DNA of 64,000 nt, from positions 2,418,001 to 2,482,000 of the forward strand of contig JANATG010000004.1 in the NCBI GenBank assembly GCA_029449235.1, read 5' to 3'. Numbering within the stretch: the first letter of the stretch is position 1; each line of letters starts with the position of its first letter. Source of the stretch: Linnemannia schmuckeri (lineage: Eukaryota > Mortierellomycota > Mortierellomycetes > Mortierellales > Mortierellaceae). Made by a program: the position numbers and the translations under genes. The notes under the pieces are model-generated. The model was not told the origin of the DNA. It saw only the letters and a list, made by a program, of their open reading frames with translations, and did not search any database. Below, piece by piece: positions 12,170 to 24,148 of the stretch.

Positions 12170-15100
12170 TTATTCGCGATCCTGACCGGTCATCAACTTC
12201 TTGATGACACGCAAACCACGCTTGCCCGAAACCTTGATATATTGTTGCTGCTCCAACTCTCCCAGCACCCTCGAGAACTGCTCCTCCGAAACGCCCTATT
12301 ACGTAGCACACAAAATTGAAACCATTAGCACATATTCCACACAGAAAACCATATCAAACACAAAATAGAGAGAACGAACAATAACTTACAACCGAACTCT
12401 GGGCGTTAAAGTCGGCAAGGACATCAGCCCAGCGGAGGTTGGTCTTATCAGAGGCATTCAACAGGTTCAACAACTCGCGGCGCATATCCTCCAAATGGCC
12501 ACGGTCATAAGATCCCTGTCCCGTCGTCAACAGATCCATATCGAGCAATCCTGTACGAGGATCCATAGCAGACTCCTTCAAACCCTCACGAATCAAACGC
12601 GACGCCTCCTCAACATCCTCCTTCTCGACATCGGGCGACAGACGCAGCCTGGCGCGAGCCTCTGCAAGACGGATCATCGACTCGAGCTGACGCGTCGTAG
12701 CAGTGATCTGCTTGCCACCACCGAGCTTGCGCAGATCCAAGTAACACTGAACCAACACTGCACTGGACTCCTCACTCAACACTGGGTGGCAATGGTTGCG
12801 AGCGTAACTGATATAAGAAGTCAACGTATCGATAGGGATAATCTCCGTTCCTCCTGTTTCAGGTGCGTCCTCCAAGTACAGCGACAGGATGTGGCGAGCC
12901 AGGCGACGATCGCTCTGCTCGTTGACAATATCCAAGACCAGGTATAACAAATCAAATCTATATAAAGTTAAAAAAAATAGGTTAATAATCAAGCATTTCA
13001 CCATACAGCAAGGTACTGCTCATCCGATGAAAACAACGTGTCGTAAGGCAGTGACGAACCTGGAGATGAGAGTGGGTGGAAGATCAATGTTGTCGACCAT
13101 AGGGAGTCTGTGGTTGTACTGTGAGTCAATTGGGTTGGCAGCGGCCAACAACGATGTTCTGGCGTTGAGGGTTGTGATGATTCCGGCCTTGGCGACAGAG
13201 ACCGTCTGTTGCTCCATGACTTCGTGCAAGACCGACCGGGTGGCGTCCGACATCTTGTCAAACTCATCGATACAGCAGATACCTCCATCCGAGAGAACCA
13301 AAGCACCACTCTCGAGAACCAGCTGGCGAGTGTCGGGATCCCTCGTCACATACGCAGTCAAACCGACTGCCGAAGAACCCTTTCCGGATGTGTAGACACC
13401 ACGAGGGGCAATCTTGTGGACATAGCTCAAAATTTGCGACTTGGATGTTCCTGGGTCTCCGACAAGCAACACGTTGATGTCTCCTCTGTAACGGGGCGAC
13501 CCTGCCTTGCGGAAAGTCTTGTTCGTGCCTCCAAACATCTGCAGTAAAACTCCCTTCTTGATGTCGTCGTGCTCGAAAATACTGGGGGCGACCGAGCGAG
13601 CGAGGGTCTCGTAGAGGTTGGGGAGCATGGAAATCTCCTTGATCTTGGCGATCATGTCCTCGCTCTGAACCTCAATCTCATCTCCTCCCTGGTAGGTAGC
13701 CCTCTTTCCGCCATGGTTCGAAATCTCGTCGTCAATTGCAAGTCTCTTCTTGTCAGATTTTTTGATATGGACAACATCCAGGTAGGTTCTATACAATGAC
13801 TTCACAGTGCGCTGTCTGGGATTGACACGGACGGGGACTCCTCTGAATACAGCTGTAATCTCCAGACGATCACCGGGTTTGCAAACATCGACCAAGTCAT
13901 CGTGAACCACCAACGAAATGCTCTGAGGAGTCTGACCATCGGGAATCGATTCTAAAGTAGCACAATAACAAAATCAACATACTCATGGTTAGTCCTCTGT
14001 TCCCTAATGCGTATTTTAAATCCTTTGGGTGATACGAGTCCTGATCCATGCGTACCTGGCATCTCCTGCATGCGACAGACCTGCTTGTCAGCATATTCAC
14101 CACGGTTGTGGATCAAAGACATGGAGTTCAAGGCTCCGCACACCTGGTTAGGGCACTTAGTGGGCTCAGTGATACGACCACGATCAGCCTCTGATGAAGC
14201 AGACTGCTCGCACACCAAACACTGAAAGAAAGCTTTCTTCACGTTGGGAATAACACTGGATGTACGAAGCATCAATCCTTTGACGGTAACAAGTCTGTCG
14301 ATATCTGAAGGTCCGAGGTCGCGAGTGTTAATGCATTTTCCGAGGTTGAAAGGACGGATCATCAAACTGTCACCGCGCAAGTCATCCTCAGGGTAAGTGT
14401 CAGCAAAGAACTCGTTCAAAGAGAAATCCAAGAGAGGCAGGACCTCAGCAGGGTAGTCGATAAGCAGGCCGTGAACCTTCTTTGCCGAGGAATGGTACAA
14501 AAGGTTTTGACAGTCCAAGTTAAGCTGGCGAGCAGCGGTACGTCTCATCTATATCATCGCAAGAAAAGTACCAGAAAGTGTTAATTACAGGTTCTGCCTG
14601 TCAGAGCTGTCCAGCCCTTACAACACGTCCAAGCGAACCGTTAGCAATATATTGTCTCTTGCCTGGTCAATAAGCTGAGGATAAAAGGGCTGCTTTTCGC
14701 TCTCGGTGTACAATCCCTTGGGGTTCTCCTGACTGATCCTGCTCTTCTGGGTGAACTCGTGCAAGAAATCCTTGAATCTGGCAATAACGTCGTTAATCTC
14801 TACAGAGGTTCCCCAGACGACTTTAACCACCTGAGTGGGATCGTTATCCTGTGAAGTTGGGAATGCGCCTCCAGAGTTCAACGCAAAGTCGCTGGCGGGG
14901 TCGGTCATCAATGCAAGGTGGCGCGCCACCTGGGGACTGCTCACAACATCTCCACGGCGTCTCCTTGGCGTCTGAAGTCTATGATAGCCCAAGCATAATG
15001 AAGGTTACTGGTTAGCATTCCTGCACTGTACCTGACCTGAACAAGAACGAAGAGTCTCCAGTGCCTTAATCTCGATAATATTACCCCTGGCCATCGCGTG

Positions 15101-15618
15101 GAGTTCCATAGGAGATATCTGAGCGAAGGTGAGAAGATCCAAGGTTGCTTCGTTGAGGCGATGAGGGCATAGCCATAGGTGAAGAGAGTTCAGAGTCTAC
15201 AGGTAGATGCGGCGAAATTATTAGTGTTAGTTTAAACTCCTCGTTCTCAATGGTTCTTCTCATTTTACTGTCATTTGACTCGAAATATTGTTCAAGCCAG
15301 TAAACAAAACAACTCACCTTGCAAGTGAGGGCGTCCAATAGGGGTCTGGGCAAACTGGCCAGGCTGATACTGAACCTGGAAACCAGGGGTGGTAGCGAAT
15401 GGCAAGGGCGAGTTCACGCCCAAACCAGAACCCAAACCAGAGCCCAGACCAGAACCCAGACCAGAACCCAGACCAGAGCCCAAACCAGGCGAGGATGGGT
15501 ACTGGAGACCAGGGGAGGAAGGAAAGTCGGACGAGACGTTATCGCGTCCCTGACTGCTGCTGGTTCCAGGTCTGGCGATGGGACGACGAGGTGTCCTGGG
15601 TGTGCGTGGGGATGACAT
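12170..15618 (-). CDS. MCM4: MCM4, DNA replication licensing helicase subunit
   Basis: Predicted 947 residues; exons 15618-15318, 15196-15085, 14978-14622, 14543-14056, 13951-13060, 12957-12390 and 12295-12170. It is an ATPase of the MCM2-7 hexamer that unwinds origins and forks. Residues 1-140 are disordered, rich in Ser/Pro with SP and TP sites and a GLGS tandem tract. Next come the MCM N-terminal OB region (TVKGLMLRTSSVIPNVKKAFF) with a C4-type zinc finger (CLVC...CPNQVC), Walker A GDPGTSKSQ, Walker B ICCIDEFDKM, and the arginine finger in LISRFDLLYLVLD, restored by the exon 5/6 join. The C-terminal winged helix ends VIKKLMTGQDRE. At exon 4 the acceptor must be the second AG (exon from 14543); the first AG would give an immediate stop. 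Confidence 0.95.
15421..15486 (-). repeat. In-frame 12-bp repeat coding for Gly-Leu-Gly-Ser in MCM4
   Basis: About five and a half imperfect 12-bp units in exon 1 of MCM4. They encode GSGL-type repeats within the disordered N-terminal tail. They are likely slippage-prone and polymorphic. Confidence 0.85.
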
Positions 15619-16525
15619 TTGCTGAATGTTGTTTTCTCAGGGGTTTGTTGTAGTTATATGCCGTGGTTCGTCCAATCCCTTTGATGTCAACGATGCTGTC
15701 CCTGGGGTGTTGGTTGATGGCGAGAGAACAAAGAGACACAAACATAAAGCGCCTGCAGCAAACGAAAGACGTGAACTTTGGACGAGGGGGACTGTTTCTT
15801 GGATTTGTTTTTGTTTTTTCAAGGCGAGATTTTTAATTTATCGAGACGCGTTCAAGTTTAAGGGGTACGAGACTACTTTTTATGTGCCAGAGCGATTAAC
15901 ATACTACACAAAACTTTTACTGGTCAACCCCCGAGTTCACTATTTTATTCTCCCCATAACTTAATTGTCAACTCAATCCTCCACTTTTCAGAATGAGATA
16001 GTCACGGTACTATAAAATAAACCAACGTCTCGCAGCCATATTGTTTTTCTTCGTGCGGCATTTACGTCTCGGATTACCGTGTTGCTCGCCTCGCGTGATT
16101 GGGCTTTGTCTCCCACTCTCTCGCTTTGTTTGAGCGTCGTTTCGCAGTCAAGAGCAAAGACCTTGCCAGGTTTTGCAATATCTTAGCGCCCATTCTTGGT
16201 TTTTCGCCTTCCCCTTGTGGGACTGTTTGCGGACCTAGAGGGCTGGTAGTTGCTACATTTCCATCTTATCCCTCCTTTCTTCAATTCATAATTCATAATT
16301 CATACATCATGTCTCGAGTTCAATTCTGCCCCGCTTTACTTACTCACTAGCCAACTGCTGCTTTCTCTTTTCTGCATATCATATGGCATATACAGGAAGC
16401 TTGAGATTCAGTTGGATGCTGGGGAAAATATTATTAATGATAGTATGAAGATAAGAAACGAAAACTATAAGACAAAAGCAAAGAAAGTGAATAAATGAAC
16501 AAAAGAAAAGAGAAACTCGCTAAAT
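15619..16525. other. Intergenic: MCM4 promoter side and LCB2 3' side
   Basis: AT-rich 900-bp spacer. It has an ACGCGT hexamer at 15846-15851, 228 bp upstream of the MCM4 start. No other gene is supported; the short frames here lack coding character. Confidence 0.5.
15846..15851. promoter_or_regulatory. Possible MluI cell-cycle box upstream of MCM4
   Basis: Palindromic ACGCGT 228 bp upstream of the MCM4 ATG. In ascomycete yeasts this is the MBF site that drives G1/S genes, including MCM genes. Here it is one copy only, so chance is possible. Confidence 0.3.
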
Positions 16526-18880
16526 TTAAACGTCCATGCCCATCTCTAAGGCCTGACGACTGCTCATCTTCAATCCTAAAATATCACCGACCTCAGAGAC
16601 AACACGGAGGACAAAGTCCAGGTCCTCCTTGGTGTGCGAGGCCGAGACACAGAAACGAGCACGGGAGGCAACAATCGAGGTGGCAGGGAAACCGACAACA
16701 ACGACGGCAAGATCCCTCTTGCGACATTCGCGCGAGAAAGCGGGGATCTTGGCAGGGTTGAAGAGAAGGAGGGGGATGACGGGAGAGTCACGATCACCAT
16801 AGATGATGAAACCCATCTTACGCAAGTTGCTACCGAGGTAACGGGCGTTCCATGCAAGACGGCTCAAACGCTCCTGACCGGCACCGGTGCCATCACGACC
16901 CATGATCGACCACATACTGGTATAGATTTGCTGAAGGACAATAGGCGACATGGACTCTCCATAAACCGAAGAGTGGTTGACAAGACGCAAGTGGTCGATA
17001 ATCTCTTTGTTGGCGCAAATGTATCCACCAGCAGCACCGAATGACTTTGTGAAGGTACCCATCAAAATGTCGACCTCAGCGGGGTCAACGCCATAGTAAT
17101 CGCACACACCACGTCCACGGGGTCCAATAGCACCAACAGAATGGGCCTCATCAACATACAAATGGAACTGAAGAAAATACAGGGGAGGGGAGTCATTGTT
17201 GGTTAGCACTCTCTGCTCAATTTGCTTAGACGTCGATTAAAGTTGAGAGTTGTGTGACAGAAAAAATGAAAAAGCAAGCAACACTTTACCTTGTACTTCT
17301 TCTTGAGCTCGACGATCTCGGGAAGCTTGACAATGGAACCCTCCATAGAGTAAAGACCTTCGACAATGACCAAGATGTTCTTCCAGGGACGGTGAGTTCT
17401 GGGCTGACCCTGAGAGATGGCATCGCGGAGGACAGACTCGAGATCTGCAGCATCGTTGTGCTTGAAGACACGGATAAAGGCTCCTGAGAGACGGGCACCA
17501 AAAACAAGAGAGTTGTGATTGAGCTCGTCAGAGATGATAAGGGAGCCCTTGGAAGCGAGACCGGCAATGGTGGTACTGTTGGTGGCGTAACCCATAGAGA
17601 CGAGGAGAGCAGCCTCCTTGCCCATAAATTCGGCAACGAGCTCCTCAGTCTTTGTGTGCAAATCGGACGATCCAGCCTCGAGACGGGTTCCGCAGGAAGA
17701 CAATCCATAGGTGTGAACGACCTCTTCGACGGCATCGGCGCAAGGACCGGTCGATTGAGCGAAACCAAGATAGTTGTAGGAGGACAGGTTGACAGCCTCC
17801 TTGAGCTTTCCTGTGAACTGGAAGGTGCGGCAGTAATCCTTGGTGACACGCTCCAACATGTTGATGGTTCTGCCGGGCACGAGGGTGGTGGGGATCGAGA
17901 AGCAATCCTCGATACGCATCTTCAAGTTTCTAGTCCAGAACGAGTCCCAGTCGGAGGTGAGAGCAGCATATCCCTATTATCATGCGAAAAAGTAGGGGTT
18001 GAGAATAGAAAGAAGAAAGAAGGTGAGCCACAGCGTTCTTTCTTTAATATGATTTGACCCTTTTTTTTGATTTGTATGCCTTGCTCTGTTGTTTGCGTGT
18101 CTGTTTGTGAAATGCCTCATATTTGTTGGATTATTGTTGTGTTCTCTTTACAAGGAGAGTTATCGCGCAGCATAGTCAAGGAGTCGTAGGAGGGATCAAA
18201 ATTGAAGATGGTGGTGGTGTATCGGTATGTTGGTATGCTGGTGGGCTGTTTACTGCTGTTGTTGTAATATACCCCAATTGCCGTCTATGCTGTCGTACGC
18301 GGTATGTCATTTCTGCGTTGTCGAACAACTTGTTCCTGTCCCATCTGTCGGTATTCCTGTTTCCTTTTGCTGCTTTTTTTTCTGCTGCAGCTTTTTTTTT
18401 ATCGTTGTAGATACATGGTCAAACATATCCACTGAAGTGTACAGCGCAGTTGCAAATATATTCAGAGATGACAAAAGCAAAAAAGCAACGAGCCACGAAC
18501 AACCCAAGATGATGACGATGGACAGACAACAACAAAAGATGATTTCAACTTACGTTAGAAGGCATAACGTGAGCGAAGGCCTTCTTGTTCCATCGGAAGC
18601 CGTAAAAGTCACGGACGTGGCCAAAGAAGGAGAGGATGATGTAAGAGAGGTAGGTGGTGATCAGGTAAAAGTAAGGAGGCTCTTCCATGATGTCGTCGTA
18701 TGAGGTCTTGAAGAGAGCACGGTTCTTGGCGGAAGAGGAAAAGCCCTTCCAGTGAAGCTTCTCCTTGGGCTCCTTGACGGAGAGGCCCTCCTGGAACTTT
18801 GCGTGGTGCTGTGAGGAGAGCGGGGTGGCCTTGAGGCTGACGGGTGAAGTCTGCACCGCTGAGCGAGATCCTTTGCCCAT
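16526..18880 (-). CDS. LCB2: Serine palmitoyltransferase catalytic subunit LCB2
   Basis: Predicted 550 residues; exons 18880-18554, 17973-17290 and 17167-16526. It condenses serine with palmitoyl-CoA, the first step of sphingolipid synthesis, in the ER membrane as a heterodimer with LCB1 (not in this window). The N-terminal exon ends in a hydrophobic membrane segment (YFYLITTYLSYIILSFFG) with the preceding EEPPY motif typical of LCB2. The PLP-enzyme core has SYNYLGFAQ, GTRLEAGSSDLH, LNHNSLVFGARLSGA, VDEAHSVGAIG and GTFTKSFGAAGGY. The last carries the lysine that forms the PLP Schiff base; LCB1 lacks it, which decides the paralog. All three exons are multiples of three and intact. Confidence 0.95.
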
Positions 18881-19796
18881 GATGATGATGGTCTTATTTT
18901 TTTGTGTTATGTGATCGGAGGTGGTTTTTTGGTATGTGGGTTGGAGGGGAAGGAAGGGGTGAGGTATAGGTAAGGAAGGAAAGGAGGGAAAGGGGAGGAA
19001 TGAGTGGAGGTAGAGAAGGATGAAAAGAAAAGGGAAAGAGAAGAGAAAAAGGGAGAAAAAAGATGATGAGAGGCGAGAGAAGGGTCCCTCTCCGAACTGG
19101 TCTCCGCCTGTCCGTCTCTGTCTGTTTCTCACTCTCCCAGTCTGTGTCTCCAAGTTGCCAGTCCCAAGTACTCCTCCTACCTTGCCGTGATTGACTTGAT
19201 TTTTTTTTTGACTTTTTTTCCATTCTTCCCCGACTTTCCTGCTGGTGTCACTCTGAAGTGGTACACTGCTACCCCAGGGGGTCAAGGGAATGGGACACAG
19301 TCCTTCACACACACACGCATGCTCACATAGAGGGAGGAAGAAAAGGCAAAAAGTCCTCACCCTGGTCTCACCGAAGGCAAGCAAATATTTTTTTAATCTC
19401 CTTTCCTCTCTCTCACTTTCCTATTTCACCCAACCTCAATTTCCTTACACTGCCAATTCACCCTGCTTTCTGCGCAAGGATTGCAAAAAAATAAAAATGA
19501 CTCGTCCCTGGAATGGAATGTAGCCCAGCTAGGGTATCCTACTATGAACATAGGCATGAGCGAGTGTGAAAGAAAAAAAAAAAAAAAAAAAAAAAAAACG
19601 AGGATGTTTGAATGTCCCGGGCGGATGATTATTTAGGCGATCAATCATTGGTCAGTTGGACGTAATAAAAAACACTTTTTTTTTCTAGCTCCTTCATGAC
19701 TGGCTGGTCGTACTATGTAAACTGTAGATATGTAAGGTAACTCTAGGTGTAATAGGTCGAGAAGGGATACCATGCTTGATGCTAACTACCCCTCGT
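18881..19796. other. Intergenic: LCB2 promoter and LPMO-like 3' flank
   Basis: Strongly AG-rich strip upstream of LCB2 (18900-19080), a T-rich block and a 26-nt A tract (19573-19598). No coding feature is seen. Confidence 0.5.
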
Positions 19797-20619
19797 CTAG
19801 TTCCACTTGCCCTTGAGGTTCTTCTCGATATCGTCCGGATGAGGACCTTTACCCATCTTGTTGCCAGCATCGTCACCAGGCATGACAACGTTCTGTGGAT
19901 AGCCGGGAGCATCGACAATCCGGATACCCTTATTCCGAGACCACTTGCCCTTGCTGTCGCCTTCGATCTGAATGTCGGCGCAGTTGATATAGAACTGGGG
20001 CACATTTACCGCGATCCAAGACCACACAAACAGACACTTGCCCCTTACATTACAGCTGGGCGCATTGTCGGGGATCTTAACCGGCCATTCGTAATAAAAA
20101 TCCGGACACGACTCCTTGTACTCGCCAATCAAATGGAATGTCTTGCCGCCGTCGTAGCTCAACGAGTACTGGCAGAACCCACCACCATGACGCGCTTGGT
20201 TCATCTGCCCCTGACCATTGCTGGGTTTTTTGGGCAGACGGCCATTGTAGTCATCCTTCAGCGCAGGGCCCCAGAACCGTGTCTATTCATTCCAAGAAAA
20301 AAGTTCAAGAGAATACGAGAAGAGGCGTGTTAGTGACAAGACTCTCGACTATGGCCACTCCCTTAGCTACCTTTTCGTATCAACTTACATTGACGATCTG
20401 GCCCGCCTTGAGCTTGGTAATGGGTCCGACCTTATTGTATCCGTTGCAAGGGAGAGTGCGCCTGCGGTCGTAGCCGATAAAGGCATGAGGCTCATTGTCA
20501 TGCTGCGCCTTGTCGCCGACCGACCCTCGAGCCATGGGGTACAGGAGTGACATGTGGGCCATTGCTGACTGTGCAAGCAACACTGCGGCCAACACCATCC
20601 AGTAACGTGTGATTGCCAT
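19797..20619 (-). CDS. Secreted LPMO-like copper protein (AA11-like histidine brace)
   Basis: Predicted 238 residues; exons 20619-20389 and 20282-19797. A signal peptide ends AQSAMA, so the mature protein starts with His22 (HMSLLYPMARG), as in lytic polysaccharide monooxygenases. These enzymes bind copper through the N-terminal His plus a second His and cut chitin or other polysaccharides oxidatively. The second His is probably His109 in QARHGGGFCQYSLSYDGG, and a probable axial aromatic lies in QFYINCADIQIEG. Six or more cysteines fit a secreted fold. The overall pattern resembles AA11 and related fungal families, but family number and substrate are inference. There is no carbohydrate-binding module. 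Confidence 0.75.
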
Positions 20620-23600
20620 TTTTGTTTGTGTCTGTGTTTCTGCGATCTTTTTGACTGTTTGTGTTTTTTGTTTTCGTAAAAGGGAGGTTGAATGGTTTGA
20701 GGGACAGCTTGGAAAAGATGTTGTTATGTTGGACTGTTGCAGTGAGTCGAAACTGGGAGTGAAAAGAAGAAAGACGGTAGAGATGAGAGACAAGAAGTAG
20801 GTGTACTTTATGGGGGACCGTTACAAGCAAAATGAGTATAAGAAAGAGAAGAAACGGATGAGGACAGGAAGAAGAAGGGAGGGGGTTGTTGAAGAAAAAG
20901 TGGGAGTATTGAAAAAGAGACAGGCTGTTATAAATACAGAAAGGTGGCGAGCTGGCAAAGAAAGGTCCTTTAGACGTAAACGACCCCTTCATTTTTTACT
21001 TTGGGTTCCGTTCTGGTTGTCTCCTTGAATTGTATTGCCCGAACACAATATTACATTTTTTGTGTGAGTAAGTAACAATGTCACAGCACTCCACTGCTCA
21101 ATTGAACGGGTCCCGTCTGGAACGACTGTTTTATGACGAGCCGGCGAACAATGAAGATAGCAGGAAAAAGAGAAGAGAGAATAAGATAACAGTGAAAAGG
21201 ATACAAATACCTTTGTCTGTTGGTTCTATCTAGACATTTTGGTATCGATCTAGTTTTTGGCTGTTGTCTTGCCGCTAAAGGCGCCCAGGAGATCCAAGGA
21301 GCGTTTGTTATTATTATCATTATTATTATTCTTGGGGGAAATGCAAGAAAGAAAGAAAAAGGCTGGTAAACAAGTAGTCCAGTCCAACACAATGGAGTTG
21401 AGCAAGGGGGAGGGCGAGCGCCATATTATTATTACGTTTTTGCTTTGCTGTTGTTGTTATTGCAATAAGGTCGCAAAAAGAAGGGAGACAATGGCTATCA
21501 GCAGACGAAGTGCAAGAATAAGAATGCCAGCCCGAGAGTATCTTCGTCTATCTTCTTCTCTGCTGACCCTCTCTCTCTCTCGACATCCATTTCATTCTCA
21601 ACCTCGCACATATCTATCTCTATTTCTTGTCCTTCTTTCGCTTTTTTGCCGTTTGAACACAACCTTCCGGCAATTAAAAGAAAAGATCATTGCACAATGA
21701 CACAAACGCATTTGAACGGGAAACGGCGACAAATAAAATAGCCTGTATGCATAAGCAAACTAGATGGCAAAAACGTGCCGTTTTTTTTTCGGCCCGGGGC
21801 CGTTTCTCTCTATCCCTGCCTGTCAAGAATTAAAATACGCGACCACAACAGAGAGAAAGGAAGAGGGCGAAAAGAGGGGACGGTGAAGGAAGAAAAGACG
21901 GGAGAGAGAGGGAGAGAGAGCAATGGTGGCATGTTGGCAAACAGGAGAAGGAGGGGGAGGAGCGAAGAAAATTGCCGCCATCTGAACGGAAAGAGGGAGA
22001 AGAAAGAAAGAAGAGGAAGAGCCTCGTTTTTGCTTTTGAGTGAGACGAGTAGTCTCTGGTCCTAAGCAGGTGGTATCACATCTCTGTTACGACGTGTTCT
22101 AGGGCATCTAGATAATCATTTTTTCATAGTGTAGTGCTTCACATTCTGTAACATAGTCCATCGTTTCAACCGTGCAACCGATAAAAGGGGAAGGGAGCAA
22201 GAAAGGCGTGAGCAATACAGTGCGTTTGGACTTCGGATTCAGGAATCTGCGAGAGTTGTGAGCCGAGCAGTATTTTTTTTATTTATTTTTGTGCACCCAG
22301 CCCCTTGCCCGTGCGTACCTATTTTTGCCAGACAGACCCCTCCCAAGCTCAAAACAGACCATTGTTGCTTTGTGAAAAGCATGCGTTCAAACAAAGGCAT
22401 TTCTTTACTTGGCAGCTTTTCACTGCATTACACACAGGGTAAGAAGCCAAAAAAAGAAGCAATTTTGATAAAAGGAAAGACTTTTGATATGACATGTAGG
22501 GACGGATTGTCAAAGTGCCTTTTGCGATAATTACCGCGCAGCCAATAACCGCGCCGTCCGAGTCAGCGATTCGGGAGCGGATGGAGATCCAATTGTGTGG
22601 AGTGGCTTAAATAAGTGTAGCTGGCTGATCGATCGTTCATCCAGCAGGCGAAGTATTTTCTATATTGCCCGCCTCAACACACTTGTTGATCTCCTTACAC
22701 AATAGCGAATCCCTACAAAGGGAGACTTACCGAGTTTTTTTAAGCGAAAGAATGAATATAGAAACACATGTTACCGTAGTAAAAACGGCAATCATAGACA
22801 TCATCAGCATCGCTAGGAACAAAGGTAACAAAAACAAAGCAGTGCAATCTCGTTCTTGTTCTCGTCTCGAGTGATTGAAGTCGGACATGGCAACCCTAGT
22901 TTACTTGCAAGAACCGATCCACTGGCTACACAGAAGAGATAGAGAATGTAATGAGCTGGTAACAGAAGGCATCACCGCACCTCAGCACATACCCCATCCG
23001 CGTTCACACAGATTTTCCTTCTAAAAAAGCCATCCCCAATCTCCTATCACCCAACAGACAACCCAACAGGACGGGTGGCCCTGCCGATCTTATTTCTTCT
23101 TCATTAAAGTAACCGCAACTCTGATCCATGCAACACGTTCTTACCTTTGTGGTTCCGTCCAAGCCCTCCAAATACGCCCTCACAACCGTTGTGGTTTTTC
23201 GGTAAGTTAGGCTGAACCAAGGATAGTACAACTATTACCAAACGTCGTTCCACCCTCGGGAAGTTGGGAGTATTGCTTTTTGGGGGTTTCGAACAATGGA
23301 CACCTGCATTCGACTGTCGAGCCAGCATGTATGGGTCCAGAACAGAACCTGGATTCGTCAAAAAATACACCCAGAGTGATGATGATCTTACGTACGTTAC
23401 CTCCACGACATTCTGCTCGGGAGACAAATTTCTATTCTTGAGGTGAAAGTGCCAAGGAGAGAGATTAAAGAGGAGTGACAGTGGAGTGTGAGAATAAGTA
23501 TTAGAGCGAAGGGGTCCGAAATGATCACGCGATTTAGTTCAAGGGCAATGAAGATAATGGCTGGTGCGAGTCTCCTGAATATGTGTTACGGACCGAAAGT

Positions 23601-23833
23601 GTGATGAGGAAGTGGAAGAGGGTAGAGAAAAAGAAAAGAAAGATGATGGGGAAGTGGATGGGAAGTGGATAGGAAAGAGCATGGCGCTTGAAAAAGAAGG
23701 TTAAAGTCAAAACAAGAGAAGACAAGAGAAATCAACTCCAACTTACTGTGTGATTGAAAAGGTCGTCTGACACACACACTGACACTACCTACAAAAGAGA
23801 GTATTTGCTGTCAAAAAGTGGACGAGATCTGAT
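20620..23833. other. Long gene-poor stretch upstream of LPMO-like gene
   Basis: Purine- and pyrimidine-rich blocks (20640-20900, 21840-22020) and AT-rich sequence. Short frames at 23004-23427 (minus) are Cys/Pro-containing but could not be joined into a gene. No RNA gene or repeat was recognised. Confidence 0.45.
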
Positions 23834-24148
23834 ATGGATGAGTGCACTGTTGATGAATTCGTGATCCATCTTATGCAGGCCGACCGTGTGCCTGAAAACA
23901 GTCTCGTGACAGCCTGCAAATGCAGATCTATCAGAGCCTGGCAGGCGTTGAGTGATGATGGTGGACGCGTTGCTATCAAGTTGCTTTGGGATACTAACTT
24001 AAGGATGCTTTGTGCCACAGATCTGTTCTCAAAGTATGCGACTGACCCTAGCCCGATCCAGCAGATGCTATTGGTTCAGCATGGAGCAGTAGACGAGTCT
24101 TGTCCGTCGAAAGACTTGCGTCGACTGTTGAAGAGTAGGAGCTTTTAA
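23834..24148 (+). pseudogene. Orphan C-terminal tail of a NACHT-WD40 (STAND) protein
   Basis: The 104-residue frame aligns by eye with the last about 85 residues of the intact STAND protein at 25272-30407. SLVTACKCRSIRAWQ matches ELATACKDGSIRVWR, AIKLLWDTNLRMLCATDLFSKYATD matches AKLLWGSNPSFLCAAGLVFKDATG, and MLLVQHGAVDES matches KLLVQRGAVGDA. No NACHT or complete WD40 repeat remains upstream and the WD signature is weakened. It lies 1.1 kb upstream of the intact gene in the same orientation, so an old tandem duplication that lost its 5' part is the simplest reading. The frame itself is still open, so a residual short transcript cannot be excluded. Confidence 0.75.

Noticed and set aside
15319..15615. 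Plus-strand frame with Gln/Thr/Arg repeats
   Set aside because: It is the shadow of the MCM4 GLGS-coding repeat.
23004..23446. Possible Cys-containing minus-strand gene
   Set aside because: Several frames look weakly protein-like, but no consistent set of splice sites, start or known domain was found.
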